Below, in pieces: positions 56,984 through 64,000 of a stretch of DNA of 64,000 nt (its first letter is position 1; each line of letters starts with the position of its first letter). The translations under genes and the position numbers were made by a program. This DNA comes from NORP240 sp942492445 (lineage in GTDB: Bacteria > Pseudomonadota > Gammaproteobacteria > Pseudomonadales > Pseudohongiellaceae). The DNA is taken from NCBI GenBank assembly GCA_942492445.1, contig CALOEW010000002.1, forward strand, positions 62,001 to 126,000. Reading direction: 5' to 3'. The notes under the pieces were generated by a model, which saw only the letters and a program-made list of their open reading frames with translations, did no database searches and was not told the DNA's origin.

Positions 56984-57097
56984 ATGGGAGAACATACTCA
57001 GTAAAGAAATGAAAAACTGGGGCCCTTGGCAGTCAGGATTCTGGCCGGCTACGTTGCCATCATGCTGTTGGGTTACTGGGTGTGCAGGTTGATCTAG
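56984..57097 (+). pseudogene. Candidate small membrane protein with an in-frame stop
   Basis: A 37-codon frame beginning MGEHTQ after a strong AGGAGAGG ribosome-binding site. Codon 7 is TAA; beyond it the same frame reads RNEKLGPLAVRILAGYVAIM then LLGYWVCRLI and ends in TAG, a clear hydrophobic helix. Given the error-prone sequence, the TAA may be a misread base, making a 36-residue single-pass protein. Alternatively ATG 57010-57012 in another frame with one missing base. Unknown family; not conserved as far as I can tell. Confidence 0.3.
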
Positions 57098-57165
57098 ACC
57101 TGAGACGACAAGTCTGATTCGTTCAATTAATCAGAGGATTTCAAAGAAACCCGAACCACCAATGA

Positions 57166-57193
57166 AAAAGGCCGGCTGTACAGCCGGCCTTTT
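57166..57193. terminator. Terminator after the molybdenum hydroxylase operon
   Basis: AAAAGGCCGGCTG (57166-57178) and its exact complement at 57181-57193 form a 13-bp stem with a very short loop. Read on the minus strand it ends in T residues 25 bases after the FAD subunit stop. A P2-like arm lies just upstream on the plus strand (57124-57142). Confidence 0.85.
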
Positions 57194-57217
57194 CGTTCTG
57201 GGTCTTACCGAAACCTG

Positions 57218-58207
57218 TCAGGCGCTGACAGCACGTTTGACCAGGTTCTGCAGTAACGGCACTTTGTAACCGTTGTGGGCCAGTACACGGGCACCTTCGG
57301 CTGCCAATGCAGCGACCGATTCCCCGGTTGCCACACTCCTGGCCTGCCCGCGAACGGCATTTTCAACCCGGGTCAGTCGACGGGGAGTCGCCTGAACGGC
57401 TCCGGCAACGATACGGCTGTCCTGAATGGTACCGCCGCTGACTCGAAATGCTGCGGCGATATTGACCAGGGAAAAATCCCAGACATTGCGATCCGCGACT
57501 TTTTCAAAATAGAACGCCGCATTCGCCCAGGTGGACGGAATCCGGACAGTGGTAAGGATTTCACCCGGCCGCAGCACAGTGGTGTTTTCGATATCCACTG
57601 CGGGGCCAACAAAGTAATCCTCTGCCGAAACGGTCCTTTCCCCGTCAACACTGCGGATGACCATGGTGGCATCCAGCGCGACCACCGCCGGAGCGGTGTC
57701 TGAAGCGCTGGCGGCGACACAGCGGCTGCCTTCGAACAGTGAATGTTCCCGGTTCATTCCTTCCGGGGTGTCTGCGTAACACAGATTACCGCCGGCACGG
57801 TAACAGGACAGACCTCGTCGGTAGTACCAGCAGCGTACATCCTGCGACAGGTTGCCGCCGATTGTACCGATATTGCGAATCTGTGGACTCGCGACGACAC
57901 CGGCAGCCTCCGAGAGCAGCGAATAGCGTGCCTGGATCAGGCTGCTGTTGGCGATTTCGGTGAGCGTGGTCAACGCCCCGATCTCGATTCCGTCGGCAGT
58001 CTCGCGGATGCCACGAAGTGACTCGATTCCGCTCAGATCGATCAGGGCGTCTGCTGACTTGGCACGATCTTTCAGCCAGCCGTATGTGTCCTGGCCGCCG
58101 CCCACCAACCAACCTCTTTCAGCCAGTCGGTCAGCTATGTCGAGCGCTTCCTCTACCTGCGTAGGCTGGTAGAGCTCCATATTTGGCATTACGTCGTATG
58201 ATGGCAT
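57218..58207 (-). CDS. Molybdenum hydroxylase, FAD-binding subunit with 4Fe-4S loop
   Basis: Medium (FAD) subunit of a xanthine-dehydrogenase-family enzyme. 329 residues. The FAD-binding parts LVGGGQDTYGWLK and IRNIGTIGGNLSQD are present. Between them and the C-terminal domain lies a loop with C126, C135, C143 and C163 (CWYYRRGLSC, LCYADT, GSRCVAA), the arrangement known to bind an extra 4Fe-4S cluster in PaoB and in 4-hydroxybenzoyl-CoA reductase. Last gene of the three-gene operon, nine bases after the Moco subunit start region ends. Confidence 0.85.
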   Translation of the reverse strand: MPSYDVMPNMELYQPTQVEEALDIADRLAERGWLVGGGQDTYGWLKDRAKSADALIDLSGIESLRGIRETADGIEIGALTTLTEIANSSLIQARYSLLSEAAGVVASPQIRNIGTIGGNLSQDVRCWYYRRGLSCYRAGGNLCYADTPEGMNREHSLFEGSRCVAASASDTAPAVVALDATMVIRSVDGERTVSAEDYFVGPAVDIENTTVLRPGEILTTVRIPSTWANAAFYFEKVADRNVWDFSLVNIAAAFRVSGGTIQDSRIVAGAVQATPRRLTRVENAVRGQARSVATGESVAALAAEGARVLAHNGYKVPLLQNLVKRAVSA

Positions 58208-58215
58208 AGTGGACC

Positions 58216-60651
58216 TCAGAATGTGTTTGTTTTCAGAGTCTTGGAACTGTAGGTGTTACCAGCCAAGTGATTGATGATCATATCCGTGGTGGTCGGTGCT
58301 GTATTGAACAGGTGACCGTCGAGGGCATCGGATATGGCGCTTGCCAGGGCCGCTGCCGCAGCGCCCTGTGTGGGCTCGCCGATGCCGCGTGCACCCACCG
58401 GGTTCTGCGGATCGGGGATGTTAACAGCAGCCATTTTGGTGTTCAGGGAAACATCCTTGTAGGTGGGAGGTTTGCTCTGATACAGGCCGACATTGGCTGG
58501 CAGGCCGTTCTGGGGGTCGTAGACATGGCGTTCAAGTGCGGCCAATCCCACGCCCCAGATGTAACCACCACGCATGGCGTTTTCAAAATTCTTGGGATGC
58601 ACCACGGTACCGCAGTCTGCGACCATTGCGTAGTCCAGAATTTGCCATTTGCCAGTCTCGACATCCAGTTCAATCTCACAGAAGCCTACCTGGAGCCCGG
58701 GGGGTTCACCCTGACCTGGGATGTTGTCCTTGGCGACTCCGATCAGGCCGGTACCCTGCAGACCTTGAACACTGCGCTGGGTAGTCGGGTTGATGTCATC
58801 AGGATATTCCATACCGCTGTAGCTGCCGCCCATGGTGATTGCTCGCTGGGCTGCCTGGGCATAGGTCAATCCCTGACCGGGATTATTGCTCTGAAACACG
58901 CGCTCGCCGCCGATTTCGTAATCATCCGGCGACCCACCCAGTTCAGCGGCGGCAATCTGCTTCAGCTTGGCAACGGCATCCTGGGCGGCAACCCAGTTGG
59001 CGCGGCTGTGCGTGAAGACAGTGTTACTGCCACCCTGGGGGGAACTGTGGGGCAGGTGGCGGTCGGTACGGCCGTTGTGTATTTCGCAGCTTTCCCAGGG
59101 CATCTGCAGAACTTCTGCTGCAACCCGGCTGGTTGCGGCATAGGAATAAGTTCCCAGATTGCCGACACCACTGTGGATATGCAGCTTGCCGTCCGGTGCA
59201 ATCCGCATCAGACCATCGTAGCCACGACTACCGGCTCCATGAAAGCCGATGCCGACACCGACACCCCGAACCTTGCTGCCGTTGCGCCTGGGCTGGTTGA
59301 TCTTGTCCTGCCAGCCGAACAGGCGTTCGCCCTGGTCCAGCGCCTCAGCAACGAAAGCGCTGGTCACCGGCCCGCGACCGCCGCCCTGGTAACCGTTGCT
59401 GTCGATGGCGTTGACCCGTCGGAATGCAATCCGGTCCATACCCAGTTCACGGGCGGCCTTGTCCATAATCGGCGCCAGTACAGCGGCCATTTCGTTCTGA
59501 CCTGGGCCCCGCTGAGCTCCGCGGGGCGTGGTATTGGTATAAACCTCGATGCCGCGGAAGCGCATGGACTCCGGCTGAAAGCCCACTGTTACGTGCTGGG
59601 CTGAGGAATTGCCGCTGCCGCCGCCGTTGGCGCCGGCGTCGTTGACGATCACCAGATCGATTGCGGCAACCTTGCCGTCGGCCTTGGCGCCGACTTTTAT
59701 CCAGCCCTGCATGCCGGAGCGGGCGGAGCCGATATAAAACTCCTGCTCACGGGTGATTCGGGTCTGAACCGGGCGATTCAGCACGCGGGACAGGTTGCCG
59801 GTGATCACCATGTAGGGATAGGGGACGATCTTGGAACCGAAGCCGCCGCCGGTCGCTTCATTGATAAACACCAGGTTGGCCGGATCGATGTTGAGCATTC
59901 CGGCGAGGAAGGGGTCGTTGAAGGACTGGCTCTGGGAACTGCCTGCAAAATAGCACTTGCCGTTCTCCCAGTAGGCCATACAGGTTCGGGACTCAAGTGA
60001 ATGGTGCGGATACCCCATGGTGACGAAGGGTTCCTCGACAACCACGGCGCTTTCGGCAAAACCCGCTTCGATGTCACCGAATGCCCACTCCTGGGTGAAG
60101 TTGCCGCTGGCCGGTTCGCGACCTTCGCGAAGGGCGTCAATGGCTTCCTGAGGCCATTTGATGTCCTGAATCTGAGCGCCAAGGATGGGGGTTCCTTCAG
60201 GACCTTCCTCCTGGGTGCGCACCAGCACATTACCGTCCGGGTAGGCTGTCGGGCCACCAGGTGCAAGGCTCACCAGCGGATCCACCACGAAGTCACGACG
60301 CTCGAAATCAATCCGGATTCGGGACAGGGCCGTTTCGGCTATCTCTTCTGTCACCGCGGCGACGGCCAGGATCGGTTGACCAACGAAAGTCACGTACTCG
60401 GACGCCAGGGCTGGATTGGCCGGTGGCTGCACCGGTGGCAGGTCGTCGGCGGTGATAATACCGACAACGCCGTCCATCCGCAGGGCCTCAGAGGCATCAA
60501 TGCTGACGACGCGGCCACTGGGCATCGGGCTGGTGAGAATCCGCGCGAACAGCATGCCTTCGCGGCGGTGGTCTTCGGCGTACTTGATCTCACCTGTGAC
60601 TTTGCCAGCGACATCAGGCGGTGTGAAATCTTTTCCTATGTGCATACTCAT
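58216..60651 (-). CDS. Molybdenum hydroxylase, molybdopterin-binding subunit
   Basis: Large catalytic subunit. 811 residues. It opens MSMHIGKDFTPPDVAGKVTG; the molybdopterin-cytosine-dinucleotide-type motifs EATGGGFGSKI, TTPRGAQRGPGQNE and GARGIGEPTQG are present, and E759 in GIGEP is the catalytic base of the family. Its ATG overlaps the stop of the iron-sulfur subunit (ATGA) and the FAD subunit follows eight bases after its stop, so the three genes form an operon. Similar enzymes oxidise aldehydes or N-heterocycles; the substrate is not predictable here. It has no own signal and would be co-exported with the Tat subunit. Confidence 0.87.
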   Translation of the reverse strand: MSMHIGKDFTPPDVAGKVTGEIKYAEDHRREGMLFARILTSPMPSGRVVSIDASEALRMDGVVGIITADDLPPVQPPANPALASEYVTFVGQPILAVAAVTEEIAETALSRIRIDFERRDFVVDPLVSLAPGGPTAYPDGNVLVRTQEEGPEGTPILGAQIQDIKWPQEAIDALREGREPASGNFTQEWAFGDIEAGFAESAVVVEEPFVTMGYPHHSLESRTCMAYWENGKCYFAGSSQSQSFNDPFLAGMLNIDPANLVFINEATGGGFGSKIVPYPYMVITGNLSRVLNRPVQTRITREQEFYIGSARSGMQGWIKVGAKADGKVAAIDLVIVNDAGANGGGSGNSSAQHVTVGFQPESMRFRGIEVYTNTTPRGAQRGPGQNEMAAVLAPIMDKAARELGMDRIAFRRVNAIDSNGYQGGGRGPVTSAFVAEALDQGERLFGWQDKINQPRRNGSKVRGVGVGIGFHGAGSRGYDGLMRIAPDGKLHIHSGVGNLGTYSYAATSRVAAEVLQMPWESCEIHNGRTDRHLPHSSPQGGSNTVFTHSRANWVAAQDAVAKLKQIAAAELGGSPDDYEIGGERVFQSNNPGQGLTYAQAAQRAITMGGSYSGMEYPDDINPTTQRSVQGLQGTGLIGVAKDNIPGQGEPPGLQVGFCEIELDVETGKWQILDYAMVADCGTVVHPKNFENAMRGGYIWGVGLAALERHVYDPQNGLPANVGLYQSKPPTYKDVSLNTKMAAVNIPDPQNPVGARGIGEPTQGAAAAALASAISDALDGHLFNTAPTTTDMIINHLAGNTYSSKTLKTNTF

Positions 60652-61242
60652 ACTGGTTGCCCCGAGGCGCGCATCACGCCATTCAGATAGTGTTCATAGG
60701 CACCGCATCGACAAAGGTTGCCTGACATTGCGTGGATGACTTCTTCTCTGGTCGGACGCTGGATTGTTATCCCGCAGCAGGGCCACTGCCGACATCACCT
60801 GACCCGGAGTACAGAAGCCGCACTGTGGCGAGTTCTCATCGATAAAGGCCTGCTGCACCGGGTGCAGCGTGCCATCGGCCGCCTTGATGCCCTCAATGGT
60901 GGTAACCTCGCGGTCGCGCATATTGGCGGTCAGCACTGAACAGGCGTAGTTGGGTACGCCGTCGATATGGACCGTGCAGGCGCCACATTCACCCCGATTG
61001 CAACCGATTTTGGTGCCGGTCAGGTTCAGCTTGTAGCGAAGGGTGTAAGCAAGAGTTTCGGAAGGCATTATATCAACAGGCCTGGACCGCCCGTTTACAT
61101 TTAGGTTTATCAAGCGCTCGGCGGTGTTCTGCCCCGACTGGGCATTCGCAAGGTAAAAACTGGCGCCGGTGGATGCTGCGGCGCCGGAGAAAATTACCCC
61201 CTTGATAAAACGTCTGCGTGTTAGTTTAGGATTCACTGACAT
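60648..61242 (-). CDS. Molybdenum hydroxylase, 2Fe-2S subunit with Tat signal, one frameshift
   Basis: Small electron-transfer subunit. A Tat signal TRRRFIKGVIFSGAAAS leads to the periplasm. First 2Fe-2S cluster: C81, C86, C89, C101 (GCNRGECGACT, YACSVL). Second: C141 and C144 (CGFC) and a CRC pair. The frame breaks near 60755-60760 after LLRDNNPA; one extra base there hides the proper ending PTREEVIHAMSGNLCRCGAY, which runs on to a TGA overlapping the next gene's ATG. Corrected length is about 198 residues. Without correction the second cluster would lose its last two cysteines, so an error is likely. Confidence 0.85.
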
Positions 61243-61520
61243 TGCTCCGTTTCATTGTTTTGAGGAGTGGTCGCAGCCCTCTGGGGCCGTGACTCTGGGT
61301 AGCTTCGGCATTAGCAAATATACCTGATCCAGAGGCTACGATTTTCCACGCTAAAATGCAACCGAATGAAGGAGTTGAGGGTGAATAAAGGCCAGATATT
61401 CCGGTCTGAACTGCAGTTTCACCGGGGAAAGTAATTGCATCCAGTCCGGTTTGACCTAAGTATAGTCCGGAGGCAAGGCAATACCCCCGCTTCGCATGTG
61501 GAAATAACGGTGAAGCTTTC

Positions 61521-64000
61521 TTAAGAACCGGCTCGGGACAGCTGTTTCTGGCCGAGAATTTTCTTCATGTAAAAGCCGGTGTGTGAGCCCCGCATTCCCG
61601 CAAGTTGTTCCGGTGTGCCCGTGGCGATGATTTCGCCGCCATTGCTGCCTCCTTCCGGGCCCAGATCGATAATCCAGTCGGAAGTTTTGATGACGTCGAG
61701 GTTGTGCTCGATGACAACGATAGTATTGCCTTGGTCCCGCAGGTGATGCAGTACTTTCAACAGCTGGCGGATGTCCTGGAAATGCAGGCCGGTGGTTGGC
61801 TCGTCGAGAATGTACAGGGTTTTTCCGGTATCGCGTTTGGACAGTTCCCGTGACAGCTTGACCCGCTGCGCCTCACCTCCGGACAGAGTGGTTGCGGCTT
61901 GTCCGAGGCAGATGTAGGACAGGCCCACGTCCATCAGGGTCTGTAACTTGCGGGCAATTGTGGGTACCGATTCGAAAAATTCGGCGGCGTCCTCGATGGT
62001 CATGTCCAGCACTTCGCTGATGTTTCTGCCCTTGTAGGTCACTTCGAGTGTTTCCCGATTATAGCGCTTGCCGTGGCAGACATCGCAGGACACGTAAATG
62101 TCCGGGAGGAAGTGCATCTCCACTTTGACCACGCCATCGCCCTGGCAGGCTTCGCAGCGCCCGCCCTTGACATTGAAGCTGAAGCGCCCGGGCTTGTAGC
62201 CGCGAGCCCTGGCTTCCTGGGTGCCGGCAAAAAGTTCACGAACCGGTGTGAAGATGCCCGTGTAGGTTGCCGGATTGGATCGAGGCGTCCGCCCGATCGG
62301 ACTCTGGTCAATATCGACCACCTTGTCCAGCAGCTCCAGGCCCAGGATCTCGTCGAAAGGTGCCGCGTTGAGTGAAGTCGCCTTGTTCAGGCGGGTTGCC
62401 GCAATCGGATACAGGGTGCTGTTGATCAGGGTCGACTTGCCCGAGCCCGACACTCCGGTCACGCAGGTAAAGAGGCCAACCGGTACGTCCAGATTAATGT
62501 TCTTTAAATTATTACCCCTGGCGCCTTTCAGTGTGAGAAGTCGTTTCCTGTCAACAGGAACCCGTTTTTCGGGTACCGCGATTACCTCTTTTCCGGACAG
62601 AAATTTACCGGTCAGTGATTCTCCGGCCTTCATGATGTCACGCAGTGAGCCTTCGGCGACGATGCGACCGCCATGGACTCCGGCGCCAGGGCCGATATCG
62701 ATGATGTGGTCGGCGCTGCGGATTGCTTCTTCATCGTGTTCGACAACGATCACCGTGTTGCCAAGGTCGCGAAGATGGAACAGCGTATTGAGCAACCGGT
62801 CGTTGTCCCGCTGATGCAGCCCGATAGACGGTTCATCCAGAATGTACATTACCCCGACCAGGCCCGCTCCGATCTGGCTGGCCAGACGGATACGCTGGGC
62901 TTCACCACCCGAAAGTGTATCGGCGCTGCGGCTCAGGGTCAGGTAGTTGAGACCCACATCCACGAGGAATTGCAGTCGGGCCTGCAGTTCCTTGAGAATC
63001 TTCTCCGCGATTCGCGCCTGCTTGCCCTGAAGTTTCAGGCCATTGAAATAGGCTGCCGACTGGGCCACGGTCATCTCGGTTATCGTGGGCAGATTGCGAC
63101 CCTTGACGAACACGTGGCGGGCATCCTTTCGCAACCGGGTGCCCTGACAATCCGGGCAGGCCTGGGAGCTCAGGTATTTGGTCAGTTCCTCCCTGACCAT
63201 GGTTGATTCTGTTTCGCGGTAACGGCGTTCCATGTTGGGCAGAATACCTTCGAAGGGATGACTGCGGGTCACCCTGTCGCCACGATCATTGATGAAGGTA
63301 AAGTCTATGCTTTCACCGCCGCTGCCGTGCAGAATGACATTGCGGTATTTCTTCGTCAGCTTTTCGAAGGGCTTTTCTAGCTGGAAGCCAAAGTGGTCGG
63401 CCAGGGAGTTAAGCATCTGAAAGTAATACATATTTCGGCGGTCCCAGCCACGGATAGCCCCTTCGGCCAGTGACAGGCCGGGATTCACGACAATACGTTG
63501 TTCGTCAAAGTACTGCTTCATGCCCAGGCCGTCGCAGCTGGTGCAGGCACCGGCCGGGTTGTTGAAAGAGAACAGCCGGGGTTCCAGTTCACTGATGCTG
63601 TGTCCGCATTGTGGGCAGGCGAACAGCGAGGAAAATATCAGGTCCGGCCTGTCCACTTTGCTGTCCATGAAACTGACCAGGGCCAGGCCATGCGCCAATT
63701 GCAGAGCGGTTTCAAAACTCTCGGCCAGGCGCTGCTCGATGCCCTGCTTCACCTTGACCCGGTCAACCACCACTTCGATGGTGTGTTTTCGGTTCTTCTC
63801 CAGTTCGGGAGGGAATTCGATTTCGCACACCAGCCCGTCTACCCTGGCACGAATAAACCCGCTGCTTTTCAGTTCACTGAATACGTGCAGGTGTTCCCCC
63901 TTGCGGTTGCGAATTATGGGTGCCAGAACCATGACGCGGCTGTCTTCGGGCAATGCCATGACCTGATCCACCATCTGGCTGACGGTCTGTGCCTCCAGCT
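61521..64000 (-). CDS. uvrA: Excinuclease ABC subunit A, 3' part (5' end outside window)
   Basis: DNA damage recognition ATPase of nucleotide excision repair. The frame is open to the window edge; about 826 C-terminal residues are present of roughly 940. Visible: the first-half zinc module (FACPQCGHSI, GACTSCDGLG), RLASQIGAGLVGVMYILDEP, the second Walker A TGVSGSGKSTLIN, CEACQGDGVVKVEMHFLPD and CDVCHGKRYNRETLEV of the C-terminal zinc finger, and the second signature TTLSGGEAQRVKL with LYILDEPTTGLHF. No frame breaks. ssb, often its neighbour, is not in view. Confidence 0.97.
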   Translation of the reverse strand, partial: LEAQTVSQMVDQVMALPEDSRVMVLAPIIRNRKGEHLHVFSELKSSGFIRARVDGLVCEIEFPPELEKNRKHTIEVVVDRVKVKQGIEQRLAESFETALQLAHGLALVSFMDSKVDRPDLIFSSLFACPQCGHSISELEPRLFSFNNPAGACTSCDGLGMKQYFDEQRIVVNPGLSLAEGAIRGWDRRNMYYFQMLNSLADHFGFQLEKPFEKLTKKYRNVILHGSGGESIDFTFINDRGDRVTRSHPFEGILPNMERRYRETESTMVREELTKYLSSQACPDCQGTRLRKDARHVFVKGRNLPTITEMTVAQSAAYFNGLKLQGKQARIAEKILKELQARLQFLVDVGLNYLTLSRSADTLSGGEAQRIRLASQIGAGLVGVMYILDEPSIGLHQRDNDRLLNTLFHLRDLGNTVIVVEHDEEAIRSADHIIDIGPGAGVHGGRIVAEGSLRDIMKAGESLTGKFLSGKEVIAVPEKRVPVDRKRLLTLKGARGNNLKNINLDVPVGLFTCVTGVSGSGKSTLINSTLYPIAATRLNKATSLNAAPFDEILGLELLDKVVDIDQSPIGRTPRSNPATYTGIFTPVRELFAGTQEARARGYKPGRFSFNVKGGRCEACQGDGVVKVEMHFLPDIYVSCDVCHGKRYNRETLEVTYKGRNISEVLDMTIEDAAEFFESVPTIARKLQTLMDVGLSYICLGQAATTLSGGEAQRVKLSRELSKRDTGKTLYILDEPTTGLHFQDIRQLLKVLHHLRDQGNTIVVIEHNLDVIKTSDWIIDLGPEGGSNGGEIIATGTPEQLAGMRGSHTGFYMKKILGQKQLSRAGS

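Overview
The window reads as a gammaproteobacterial chromosome segment of moderate GC. The beta/beta-prime, str, S10, spc and alpha clusters are collinear with the Escherichia coli order, and many proteins (RpoBC, EF-Tu, UvrA, PpnN, ferrochelatase, DUF599, signal peptidase II-like) read as gammaproteobacterial. The metabolic genes after the ribosomal block (periplasmic PQQ dehydrogenase, malonyl-CoA synthetase, molybdenum enzymes, cytochrome-linked oxidases) suit an aerobic, probably marine heterotroph. I cannot name a genus from sequence alone.

Layout. 1-7 kb: 3' two thirds of rpoB, then rpoC. 7-11.6 kb: rpsL, rpsG, fusA and tuf, with a strong promoter before rpsL and a terminator plus a 26-bp palindrome between rpsL and rpsG. 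11.7-25.9 kb: S10-spc-alpha supercluster from rpsJ to rplQ, closed by a terminator. 26-35.6 kb: a class V aminotransferase, a divergent GspE/PilB-like ATPase with an unusual N-terminus, a PQQ dehydrogenase and a DHDPS-family lyase on the opposite strand, a pilin-like protein and a signal peptidase II homologue. 36-43 kb: glpK and glpD (divergent), an SRPBCC protein, a secreted protein of unknown function, a DUF2214 membrane protein and matB. 43.2-44.7 kb and 49.4-50.4 kb: two related non-coding islands built from nested inverted-repeat elements. Between and after them lie a SoxC-like molybdoenzyme with its cytochrome c, a DUF599 protein, a ModF-like double ABC protein, a lipoprotein, a phosphatase-like protein and a large redoxin/cytochrome c/copper-monooxygenase-like protein. 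54-64 kb: hemH, ppnN, a three-subunit Tat-exported molybdenum hydroxylase and the 3' part of uvrA.

Sequence quality matters here. Single-base indels interrupt fusA, rpsC, rpmC, rplF, rplR, rplO, glpK, the PQQ dehydrogenase and the iron-sulfur subunit of the molybdenum hydroxylase. Most of these are essential single-copy genes, several indels lie in homopolymers, and reading frame and family similarity resume after each one. I treat them as probable sequencing or assembly errors, not pseudogenes. A 71-nt almost pure G tract after matB is suspect for the same reason.

I saw no tRNA, rRNA, CRISPR array, phage gene or intact transposase. The most unusual material is the nested palindromic repeat system (three inverted-repeat families, one apparently inserted into another, with arms at gene ends and duplicated gene 3' ends nearby), the divergent secretion-type ATPase, and the three-domain periplasmic redox protein.
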